Assembly: GCA_016704465.1 (NCBI GenBank)
Contig: JADJAD010000001.1
Location: forward strand, 1-64,000
DNA length: 64,000 nt
Direction of reading: 5' to 3'
Source of the DNA: Gemmatimonadota bacterium
GTDB taxonomy: Bacteria; Gemmatimonadota; Gemmatimonadetes; Gemmatimonadales; Gemmatimonadaceae
Both the position numbers and the translations under genes were made by a program. Numbering within the stretch: the first letter of the stretch is position 1; the number at the start of each line of letters is the position of its first letter. The notes beneath the pieces were generated by a model. That model saw only the letters and a program-made list of their open reading frames with translations, was not told where the DNA came from and did not search any database. Below are positions 16,178-23,178 of this stretch, one piece after another.

Positions 16178-17197
16178 TCACGTCGCCCCGGATGACAGCT
16201 GTCGTGCAAGCCAGGCGAGGCTTTCGCGTGCGTGCACGCGCCAGTACGGCCAGTCGTGCTTGCCCGGCCACTCGGCGTACGCCGGGGGGTGGCCGAGGCG
16301 TTCGAGTTCTGCGCGCAGCGCGCGGGCCTGGTCGATGAGGCCATCCTCGGTGCCGCAATCCAGGAAGATGGCGGGAATGTGTCGCGCCTTGCGCTCCACC
16401 AGGCGTTGCATGAGCCGCGCGGGGTCGCGCGCGAACCACGCCGCCGTGTCGCTGCCGAAGGCCGGCGAGATGAGGGGCCACATTCGCTCACCGTACGACT
16501 CCTGGAGCGCCGCGCCGGACGCTGCATAACGAGGGGTGCCCTCGAACGGGTGCCCACCGGTGTACGACGGCGACACCACACCCGAATGACTTGCCGCTGC
16601 GTGGAAGACGTCGGGGTACTGCAACGCCAGCGAGACCGCGCCATATCCCCCCATGCTCAGCCCGGCGATCGCGCGGCGCGAACGACTCGCCTCGGTGCGG
16701 TACCGCGCGTCGACCGCCGCCACCAGGTCCCGGGCGATGTAGTCGTCATAGTGGGGCCATGGCACGCAGTAGTCATCGGCGGTGTCGTCGCCGGGGCGCG
16801 GCGTGAAGTCCCGCCGGCAGCTGGCGACGTCGGGCAACCGGTTCCAGGTCGTATACCAGCCGTCGTCACCATCGGGCATGACGACGATCATCTCCGGCAA
16901 CCCTGCGCCGCTCAGCGAATCGAGCGTCACGTCAAGGCCACCTTGCACCGTCCAGTCGCGTTCGCTCCCCCACAGTCCGTGCAGGTAGTACAGCGACGGA
17001 AAGCGCCGCTCGCCGGCTGTCGCGTACGATGGCGGGAGCCAGACCAGCGCCCGTTTCGTGCTCCCCAGCGACTGCGACCAGAAGGTGAGCGTATCGATCG
17101 CCCCTCGGCGCACCGGCTGCGCATCGCTAGCCGAAGGACCGATGGTCGCGATCCCGATCAGCAGCGTTGCCCACGTCCGCCCGAGCGGCGCGCTCAC
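16178..17197 (-). CDS. Exported alpha/beta-hydrolase esterase (Esterase D/Fes-like)
   Basis: 339 residues from GTG 17197. This start overlaps the upstream RidA stop as GTGA and is followed by a hydrophobic signal segment (TWATLLIGIATIGPSASDAQ). The catalytic triad is readable: Ser in GLSMGGYG, Asp in LDCGTEDGL, His in GKHDWPYW. YYLHGLWGSERDW carries the oxyanion-hole region. Family members hydrolyse S-formylglutathione, acyl-siderophores or mycolyl/acetyl esters. The export signal argues against the cytosolic formaldehyde role. Coupling with an exported RidA suggests a joint extracytoplasmic task. Confidence 0.87.
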   Translation of the reverse strand: MSAPLGRTWATLLIGIATIGPSASDAQPVRRGAIDTLTFWSQSLGSTKRALVWLPPSYATAGERRFPSLYYLHGLWGSERDWTVQGGLDVTLDSLSGAGLPEMIVVMPDGDDGWYTTWNRLPDVASCRRDFTPRPGDDTADDYCVPWPHYDDYIARDLVAAVDARYRTEASRSRRAIAGLSMGGYGAVSLALQYPDVFHAAASHSGVVSPSYTGGHPFEGTPRYAASGAALQESYGERMWPLISPAFGSDTAAWFARDPARLMQRLVERKARHIPAIFLDCGTEDGLIDQARALRAELERLGHPPAYAEWPGKHDWPYWRVHARESLAWLARQLSSGAT

Positions 17198-17679
17198 GGC
17201 ACGGCCGCCATGCACTCGATCTCCACCCGCGCCCCGAGCGCCAGTCCATTGGCGCCGAGCGCGCTGCGCGCCGGCTTGTTGCGCGGGAAGAAGGTGCTGT
17301 AGATCTCGTTCATCGAGTCCCACTCGCGCATGTCGGCCATGAAGACGGTGCACTTGACGACCCGGTCGAGCGAAGACCCGCTCTTCTCGAGCACGTCCCG
17401 AATGTTTTCCATGGTTTGCCGAGTCTCGGCCTGGATCCCCCCCGGGACCACCCCGCCCTGCGCGTTGGCCGACGTCCCGATCTGGCCGGCGAGGAAGAGG
17501 ATGTTGCCCACTTGCACCGCCGGCGAGAACGGGCGCGTGGGACGCCCATAGGGCAGGTGCCAGGTGACCCCGTTCTCGCTGACACTCTCGGGCGTCGGCG
17601 TCGGCGCCGGCTTCGCCCGGGAGCAAGCCGACGGGAGTGTCAGCAGAGTCATCAGAACCACCGTGACCGCGCGCTTCAT
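17194..17679 (-). CDS. RidA-family protein with a lipoprotein signal
   Basis: 161 residues. The N-terminus is a lipoprotein signal (KRAVTVVLMTLLTLPSACS, lipobox Cys at 19). It is followed by a full RidA/YjgF domain: RPFSPAVQVGNILFLAGQIG, QTMENIRDVLEKSGSSLDRVVKCTVFM, and RSALGANGLALGARVEIECMA with the substrate-binding Arg. Cytosolic RidA hydrolyses reactive enamine/imine intermediates. A secreted lipid-anchored version is unusual and its substrate is unknown. The stop overlaps the downstream esterase start as GTGA, so the two are translated together. Confidence 0.88.
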   Translation of the reverse strand: MKRAVTVVLMTLLTLPSACSRAKPAPTPTPESVSENGVTWHLPYGRPTRPFSPAVQVGNILFLAGQIGTSANAQGGVVPGGIQAETRQTMENIRDVLEKSGSSLDRVVKCTVFMADMREWDSMNEIYSTFFPRNKPARSALGANGLALGARVEIECMAAVP

Positions 17680-17700
17680 GCGAAATCCTCACAAGTGAAG

Positions 17701-17738
17701 TCCCCCTCCCGTCCCCCGTCCCCCGTCTCCCGTCCCCC
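17701..17738. repeat. GACGGGG heptamer repeat, single arm (copy 3)
   Basis: On the plus strand it reads as CCCCCGT-type units (inverse orientation to copy 2). It fills the gap between the RidA start at 17679 and the Rieske gene stop at 17738. About five units, with one CTCCCGT variant. Confidence 0.85.
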
Positions 17739-18808
17739 TACGTCAGCCACTCATGCAGCAACGAATGAAAATGATGCACCCCGTTCTCTTTCGTCGCTGA
17801 GTATCGCCCCCGGTCATAGACCCGTGAGCGCAGGTTGCGCTGCACCGCCTCGCAGATCGCGATGTCCTCGTCCTGGATCTCGAAGCTGAAGTCGACCACG
17901 CGCGCCCAATCGGGATCGTGCTCGGCGGGCGGGGTGAGCGCATACCAGTCGAAGCGCACGAGCGTGGTCCGGTGATCGATCGGGAGCACGACGTTCGTTT
18001 GCAGCTGCCCCTGGTAGATGTTGAGCATCCAGTTGGGATACACCCAGTAGTAGTGCGCCTCGTCGTCCCCCTCCCGCGGGATGTACTTGCGATCGGTGGC
18101 GTGTGGCGCCACGGGACGCAGCGGGGCGAACTGGCGGGAGTAGTAGCGATGCGGCTCGACCACGTAGTGGTCCACGTCCAGCTCCTTGTGCAGCCCCGGA
18201 TGCACGACGGCGACGTGGTAGCCCTCGAGGTAGTTGTCGACGTAGACCTTCCAGTTGCAGTCGATGCGCCATTCCCGCGACATCACGAATTGCATCCGCT
18301 CGGCGCCGAAGCGCGCGCAGGCCGCCGGAATGTCCTCGATGAAGTGCTCGAGCGGCGGCGCCTTGAGGTCGAGATTGGCGAACACCAGCGGCCCCCACGT
18401 GGCCACCTGGACCGGGAGCAGCTTGAAGTCGCCCGGGGTGAAATGCGCCGTCCCCTCCATCTCGGGTGCCCGCACGAGCTCGCCACGAAGGTTGTACGTC
18501 CACCCGTGGTACCGGCATTGCATGGTTTGACGCTTGCCGCACCCCTGGGCCACCGGGCCGGCGCGATGCAGGCAGATGTTGTGATAACCGCGCAGGACCT
18601 CGCCGTCACGCACGATCACAATGGATTCGTTGGCGATCTCTGCGGTGATGTAGGCTCCCGTCTCGACCAGCTGTGCCGTGCGTCCGACCAACTGCCACGT
18701 CCGGGCGAAGATCTGCCCCAGCTCCAGGTCGAGGTACACCGGGTCGTTGTAGAGACGCGCCGGAATGGTGGACGCGCGCGTGATATCGAGGTCGAAGGAG
18801 AAAGGCAT
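17738..18808 (-). CDS. Rieske-type ring-hydroxylating oxygenase alpha subunit
   Basis: 356 residues. The Rieske [2Fe-2S] site is C79-x-H81 and C98-x2-H101 (NICLHRAG, CRYHGWTYN). The mononuclear iron site is in DNYLEGYHVAVVHPGLH, with N192, H198 and H203, and an Asp near residue 320 (FEIQDEDIA). The overall form is close to choline, carnitine or glycine-betaine monooxygenase large subunits rather than to aromatic dioxygenases. No reductase or beta subunit is adjacent, so electrons must come from a separate reductase. The start at ATG 18808 is followed upstream by a GACGGGG repeat. Confidence 0.87.
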   Translation of the reverse strand: MPFSFDLDITRASTIPARLYNDPVYLDLELGQIFARTWQLVGRTAQLVETGAYITAEIANESIVIVRDGEVLRGYHNICLHRAGPVAQGCGKRQTMQCRYHGWTYNLRGELVRAPEMEGTAHFTPGDFKLLPVQVATWGPLVFANLDLKAPPLEHFIEDIPAACARFGAERMQFVMSREWRIDCNWKVYVDNYLEGYHVAVVHPGLHKELDVDHYVVEPHRYYSRQFAPLRPVAPHATDRKYIPREGDDEAHYYWVYPNWMLNIYQGQLQTNVVLPIDHRTTLVRFDWYALTPPAEHDPDWARVVDFSFEIQDEDIAICEAVQRNLRSRVYDRGRYSATKENGVHHFHSLLHEWLT

Positions 18809-18810
18809 AT

Positions 18811-18934
18811 GGGACGGGAGACGGGGGACGGGGGACGGGAGGGCGGCACGTCACCGGGGTAGAGTGGATTGCGAATCGTGATGGCGTTAGGGGACACGCG
18901 CGCTCTTGAACTCCCGTCCCCCGTCCCCCGTCCC
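18811..18934. repeat. GACGGGG heptamer repeat, paired inverted arms (copy 4)
   Basis: The G-rich arm is 18811-18843 and the C-rich arm 18911-18934, with about 67 bp between them. They fill the space between lepB and the Rieske gene on the minus strand. The spacer has no small hairpin like copies 1 and 6. The C-rich arm abuts the lepB stop codon. Confidence 0.85.
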
Positions 18935-19716
18935 TACCTAATCCAGTGCCCGAGGCGCCCCCACCGAATCGCCGTGAGGAAGGCGAGCGGGCGGTCGCTC
19001 TCGGCGTCCCAGGAGTAGTACACGAAGAGCGGACGGCCGCGGATGTTCTCCCGCGGGACGAAGCTCCAGTAGCGCGAGTCCTTCGAGTTGTAGCGGTTGT
19101 CGCCCATCATGAAGTAGTGCCCGGCGGGCACGACCAGCGGCCCCCAGTTGTCATGCGTCGGTTGCGCCGGCGCCGGGCCAAATCGCGATGCCTTCACTCC
19201 CACGTCCTTCTGCCAGTCGAAGAGCTGGCTCACCTCGTTGGGATCGCCCACTTCTGATGTCGCCCCGTAACCCTGGCGCTGCTCGATCCCGTTCACGAAA
19301 AGCTTCGCGTCGCGCATGTGCAGCGTGTCGCCCGGCATCCCGACCAGCCGCTTCACGAGGGTCGGCGTCAGGTCCCACGGCTGGTCGTGCTGCGGCGGCG
19401 AGACGAAGACCGTGATGTCGTAGCGTGCCGGCTCGGCGTATCCCGGGAGGTTGATGCTGGTAAACGGGACGTGCGGCCCGAAGCGCAGCTTGTTCACGAA
19501 CAGCCAGTCGCCGATGAGCATGGAGGGAATCATGCTGCCCGACGGAATGCGGTACGCCTCGAAGAAGAAGGCGCGGATGAAGAAGAACAGGAGGATCGCC
19601 CCGGCGATCCCCTTGACGTTCTCCCAGACCGCGGTGCCCGAGACGGATCCACGGCGGGTCTTCTTGCGCGACTGGGCGACGACGTTGCTGGGCTTGGACG
19701 ACTTCTTGGCGGTCAT
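18934..19716 (-). CDS. lepB: Signal peptidase I
   Basis: 260 residues. A Lys/Arg-rich N-terminal 35 residues precede one membrane helix (GIAGAILLFFFIRAFFFEAY). The catalytic Ser is in RIPSGSMIPSML and the general-base Lys in LVKRLVGMPGDTLHM. The conserved boxes PAGHYFMMGDNRYNSKDSRYWSFVPREN and IRGRPLFVYYSWD follow. It removes signal peptides from exported proteins at the outer face of the inner membrane. A terminator separates it from the SWIB gene upstream. Confidence 0.95.
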   Translation of the reverse strand: MTAKKSSKPSNVVAQSRKKTRRGSVSGTAVWENVKGIAGAILLFFFIRAFFFEAYRIPSGSMIPSMLIGDWLFVNKLRFGPHVPFTSINLPGYAEPARYDITVFVSPPQHDQPWDLTPTLVKRLVGMPGDTLHMRDAKLFVNGIEQRQGYGATSEVGDPNEVSQLFDWQKDVGVKASRFGPAPAQPTHDNWGPLVVPAGHYFMMGDNRYNSKDSRYWSFVPRENIRGRPLFVYYSWDAESDRPLAFLTAIRWGRLGHWIR

Positions 19717-19796
19717 GCGCGAGGCGGCGTGCGAGTGGAGAAGGTGGGGGCAATCTAACTACGACCGCTGCCGCGCCGGGTTGCAGACGCACGAAA

Positions 19797-19821
19797 GGCG
19801 CGCCTCACGGTGAGACGCGCC
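19797..19821 (-). terminator. Terminator downstream of the SWIB gene
   Basis: GGCGCG-c-CTC pairs with GAG-a-CGCGCC around a five-base loop. On the minus strand it is followed by TTTCGTG. It lies 30 bp after the SWIB stop codon and 80 bp before lepB. Confidence 0.6.
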
Positions 19822-19850
19822 CTTCGTTGGCACCGCCGAGGCGGTGCGTC

Positions 19851-20222
19851 TTACTTGAGGTGCTTGCTGACCAGCGCGGTCATCTCGAACATCGAGACCG
19901 TCTTCTTGCCACCGAACACCTTCTTCAGCGCCTCGTCGGCGTTGATGTTGCGCCTGTTCTTCGCGTCCTGGAGCTTGTGCTTCTTGATGTAGTCCCACAG
20001 CGACTTGGCAACTTCGGAGCGCGGACGCGGCTTGGGGCCGATGACCGCCGCGAGTTCCGCGGTGGGAGTCATGGGCTTCATGAACGCCGGATTCGGCTTC
20101 CGCTTGGCGGCGGGCTTCTTCGCCGCAGCCTTCTTCGCAGGTGCCTTCTTGGCGGCAGCCTTCTTCGCCGGCGCCTTTTTCGGTGCAGTCTTCTTCGCAG
20201 CGGCCTTCTTCTTAGCGGCCAT
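19851..20222 (-). CDS. SWIB-domain protein with histone H1-like lysine-rich tail
   Basis: 123 residues from ATG 20222. Residues 2-42 are repeats of AAKK, PAKK and APKK, like the C-terminal tail of histone H1 or chlamydial HctB. Residues about 46-123 form a SWIB/MDM2 domain (MTPTAELAAVIGPKPRPRSEVAKSLWDYIKKHKLQD, INADEALKKVFGGKKTVSMFEMTALVSKHLK). Such fusions occur in several bacteria and are thought to bind DNA and affect nucleoid structure or transcription. That role is inference here. The gene stands alone, with a terminator after it. Confidence 0.9.
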   Translation of the reverse strand: MAAKKKAAAKKTAPKKAPAKKAAAKKAPAKKAAAKKPAAKRKPNPAFMKPMTPTAELAAVIGPKPRPRSEVAKSLWDYIKKHKLQDAKNRRNINADEALKKVFGGKKTVSMFEMTALVSKHLK

Positions 20223-20423
20223 CGTTCGACTCCTGAGTGATGGATACGTGAGTTCCCCCGGTGGAAACCACGGATTCTTCGCGCCAAAAGCTAAGAGCGA
20301 ACTACGCAGACGCAATAGGGAAGTGCGTTGTCTCTCCTATGAAACACGACGCGTTCCCTAGGGAAACGAGGGCGTCGCGTTGATGTGACGCACGTCAGTG
20401 TGCGTCGTCAGGGCATGCCCGCG

Positions 20424-22103
20424 CTACCGTAGTCGCTCGCGCAACCAGTCGACCATGACGCCGAGAACGTCGGATCGCACGTGCCGATCGGGGAGGGCGG
20501 CGTAGCCTGCCGGATTGCCGTCTGCATCCTGAAGGAACAGGTGATTCGCCTCGGGAAAGACGCGTCGCGTGACCTGGCGATTCCCTCCCGCTCGGAAGGC
20601 GCGTTCCAGCAGCAGCGCCTGGTCGGCGGTCACCTGCCGATCCGTTTCCCCCTGCAGAATGAGCGTCGCTACTCGTACGCGACGCGCGGTCGGCAGGGGG
20701 TCATAGTCCAGGAAGAAGCGAACCCAAGGCTGTGCGCGCCCGAGCGAATCGACGGTCGCATCGACGCCGCGGAGCGCCGAGTCGCGCTGTGTGGCGCTCA
20801 TCGATGGCGCCCGCTCGATCCCCGCGCGCAACTGATAGCGCAGGATCTGCCGCCCGGTCTGCGACGGCCCTGCCATCAGCACGATGGCGCGCAATCCGAG
20901 ATCGGTCGACGCCACCATCGGCGCGATCAGCCCGCCCTCGCTGTGCCCAACGAGCCCCAACCGCGCCGGATCCACCTCGGGACGAAGGCGCAGGTAGGCG
21001 AGCGCCGCCCGCACGTCATCCGCGAAATCCGCACTCGTCGCCGTGGCATGATCGCCGGTCGAGGCGCCGGTCCCGCGGTCGTCGAAGCGCAGGACCGCAA
21101 TCCCGTGACGACCCAGCGTGTCGGCCACCTGTCGCATGGGACGGTACCCCTTCACCGGGGGAATCGACTCGTCGCGATCCTGCGGCCCACTCCCCGTGAT
21201 TGTCACCACCGCCGGAACCCGGCCGAAGATGCCGCGTGGGAGGGTGAGCGTCCCCGCGAGGGTGTGGCCCGCCGGCGTGGTGATCGTGACTTCTTCCGCC
21301 GTGTAGGGGGCCCCGGCCGGGGCACGATAGTCCGGTGGCACGACGGTCAGGGCGCCGGCGGAGGCGCCGCGCACCCGCGCGAGTCGAACTCCTTGTGCCG
21401 GGATATGACCGCCCGTGATCCGCCCGGCCGTGTCGACCGCCAGGTGTACCGGCATTCCCGCGATCGTCACCACGACCGAATCGCGCCCGCGCCAGACGAC
21501 CTGCGCCTGCATCGTCGTCCCCCCCTGAATCGCCCACACGGGGACCGCCACCGAGTCGCCACCGACGCGGCGGGCGCGCTGAAGCATGAGTTCCACCATG
21601 GCAAACGACGGATTGACGAACGGGACCGCACCCCGAACCGTGCCGAAGCGCTGCGTCACGCTCCGGCCGCCGCCGCTCATCTCGGCGATGGCGCTGTCGC
21701 CGGTGAACCGCACGACCGCCCGCTGCAGCGGCTCGCTGGAGGTGTCGGCCGCCGCTGGACGGTAGGCATTGGTCAGGCGCGTGGCGCCACCCTCCGCGTC
21801 GACCTCCACCGAGTAGGTGAAACGCGCATTGGCCGCCTTGATGAGCAACTCGCCGTCGAGCCGACCGGCGACGCGACGGATGCGCTCCACCGCGACGGTA
21901 TCGTCGCCCGAGATCAGGATGAGGAGGTCACCCTGCCCCGTCGCTTGCGCCTGCGCAGGTCCCGCGAGCGCCAAGGTCGCGAGCATCACAGCCAGCAACA
22001 ACGCACGCAACGACGCACGCAACGACGTGCGCGGGGTCTGGCGATCGGCCCGCACGGGTGGACGGGACGGTGTCGGGGGGAGCAGGGCCATCAGCGGACT
22101 CAC
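20424..22103 (-). CDS. Exported alpha/beta-hydrolase, large
   Basis: 559 residues with a long N-region and a signal peptide ending near LALAGPAQAQ (about residue 53). An N-terminal beta-rich domain of about 230 residues precedes the hydrolase domain. The triad is Ser in LVGHSEGGLIAP, Asp in QGETDRQV and His in EANHLF. VVTITGSGPQDRDESIPPVKGYRPMRQVADTLGRHGIAVLRFDDRGTG is typical of the DUF3887/prolyl-oligopeptidase-like serine esterases. Substrate unknown. A 12-bp duplication (22001-22024) lies in the signal peptide, giving a repeated SLRA. A start at MALLPP, four codons on, is also possible. Confidence 0.85.
   Translation of the reverse strand: MSPLMALLPPTPSRPPVRADRQTPRTSLRASLRALLLAVMLATLALAGPAQAQATGQGDLLILISGDDTVAVERIRRVAGRLDGELLIKAANARFTYSVEVDAEGGATRLTNAYRPAAADTSSEPLQRAVVRFTGDSAIAEMSGGGRSVTQRFGTVRGAVPFVNPSFAMVELMLQRARRVGGDSVAVPVWAIQGGTTMQAQVVWRGRDSVVVTIAGMPVHLAVDTAGRITGGHIPAQGVRLARVRGASAGALTVVPPDYRAPAGAPYTAEEVTITTPAGHTLAGTLTLPRGIFGRVPAVVTITGSGPQDRDESIPPVKGYRPMRQVADTLGRHGIAVLRFDDRGTGASTGDHATATSADFADDVRAALAYLRLRPEVDPARLGLVGHSEGGLIAPMVASTDLGLRAIVLMAGPSQTGRQILRYQLRAGIERAPSMSATQRDSALRGVDATVDSLGRAQPWVRFFLDYDPLPTARRVRVATLILQGETDRQVTADQALLLERAFRAGGNRQVTRRVFPEANHLFLQDADGNPAGYAALPDRHVRSDVLGVMVDWLRERLR
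22001..22024. repeat. 12-bp tandem duplication in a signal-peptide coding region
   Basis: Two exact copies of ACGCACGCAACG, in frame, giving the repeated Ser-Leu-Arg-Ala in the signal peptide of the exported hydrolase. Confidence 0.8.
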
Positions 22104-22169
22104 CGTTGGGGAAAGTAGGAACGGGCGGCGGGGCTGGGTCCCGCACCCCGAAGCGATGCGGCGGGCTCG

Positions 22170-23057
22170 TTAGGCCGCCAGCGAGCGTAACAACGCCATC
22201 ATGCGCACGTCGTTCGGATCGGCGGTTGCGTCCCCCTCGGCGATGTCCGGGTTGGCCTGCGGCGTCTCCAGGATCAGCGGGATCCCATGGGTGCGCGGAT
22301 CGCGCAGCAGCCAGCGGAACGGGTCCACTCCGACCTTCCCCTCGCCGATGAGCGCATGTCGGTCCTTGTTCGAGCCCAGCTCCCCCTCTGAGTCATTCAG
22401 GTGCAGGAAGCTCGGCGGCTCGCCGATCACCTCGGCGAAGTGATCGAGCACCTGCCGCGCCGCCTCGGGCGACGACACGAAGTCGTGCCCGCTCGCGAAC
22501 AGGTGACATGTGTCGAGGCCGTAGCCGGCCCGCGCCCGTGCGCCGGCCGGGATGCGCGCCAGCATCGCGGCAATCTCCTCGGGGGTGCGTCCCATCGTGC
22601 GCCCGGCTCCGGCCGTGTTCTCGATGAAGATGCGCGCGGACTCCGGCACCCGGTCGAGGGCGAAGGCCATGGCGTCGCCCACCCGCTCGGCCGCGCCGAC
22701 GGGATCGCTACTCCCCGCCGATCCCGGGTGGAAGCAGAATCCCAGCACGCCCAACGCCGTGGTGCGTTCCAGCTCCTTGGCCAACCCGAGCCTTGCCCGT
22801 TCGTACTTCTCGGGCTCGGGCGACGCGGTATTGAGGACGTAGGCCGCATGCACGATGCAGTGCTGCTTGTCGATTCCCGCCGCCACCATTGCCTCGGTGA
22901 ATCGCGCAGCCTTTTCGGGCTTCACCGTGGCCTTGTCATTGTAGAACTGCGGCATCGCACTGAAGACCTGCAGCGCGTGCATGCCGGCCGCGCCGGCCCG
23001 CGCGGCAGCCATGTGGATCCCGCCGGTTGCGACGGTGTGAGCGCCGAAGAAGTGCAT
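22170..23057 (-). CDS. nfo: Endonuclease IV (AP endonuclease)
   Basis: 295 residues from ATG 23057 (MHFFGAHTVATGGIHMAAAR). It is a zinc-dependent TIM-barrel enzyme that cuts 5' to abasic sites in base-excision repair. Metal-ligand boxes are HFFGAH, IVHAAYVLN, FHPGS, IENTAGAG, LDTCHLFASGHD, HLNDSEGELGSNKDRHALIGEG and ILETP, all intact. Its stop TAA lies within the recurrent 8-mer CGTTAGGC/GCCTAACG. It is followed on the minus strand by the large exported hydrolase gene after 66 bp. Confidence 0.95.
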   Translation of the reverse strand: MHFFGAHTVATGGIHMAAARAGAAGMHALQVFSAMPQFYNDKATVKPEKAARFTEAMVAAGIDKQHCIVHAAYVLNTASPEPEKYERARLGLAKELERTTALGVLGFCFHPGSAGSSDPVGAAERVGDAMAFALDRVPESARIFIENTAGAGRTMGRTPEEIAAMLARIPAGARARAGYGLDTCHLFASGHDFVSSPEAARQVLDHFAEVIGEPPSFLHLNDSEGELGSNKDRHALIGEGKVGVDPFRWLLRDPRTHGIPLILETPQANPDIAEGDATADPNDVRMMALLRSLAA

Positions 23058-23178
23058 CGAGCAGAAGGCAGGGGAAGAGAACGCAGGATCGGGTACGCTC
23101 GAACCTACTGTACGTCGCCGGGGCACCGACAGTGCGCCCCGAGCGCTTCGCCCGAGCGTCGTCCCGTACGCCCCCCCG

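Noticed and set aside
20481..22118. 545-codon open frame antisense to the exported hydrolase
   Set aside because: Low-complexity Arg/His-rich translation, no start context or domain; the minus strand has a full hydrolase with catalytic triad.
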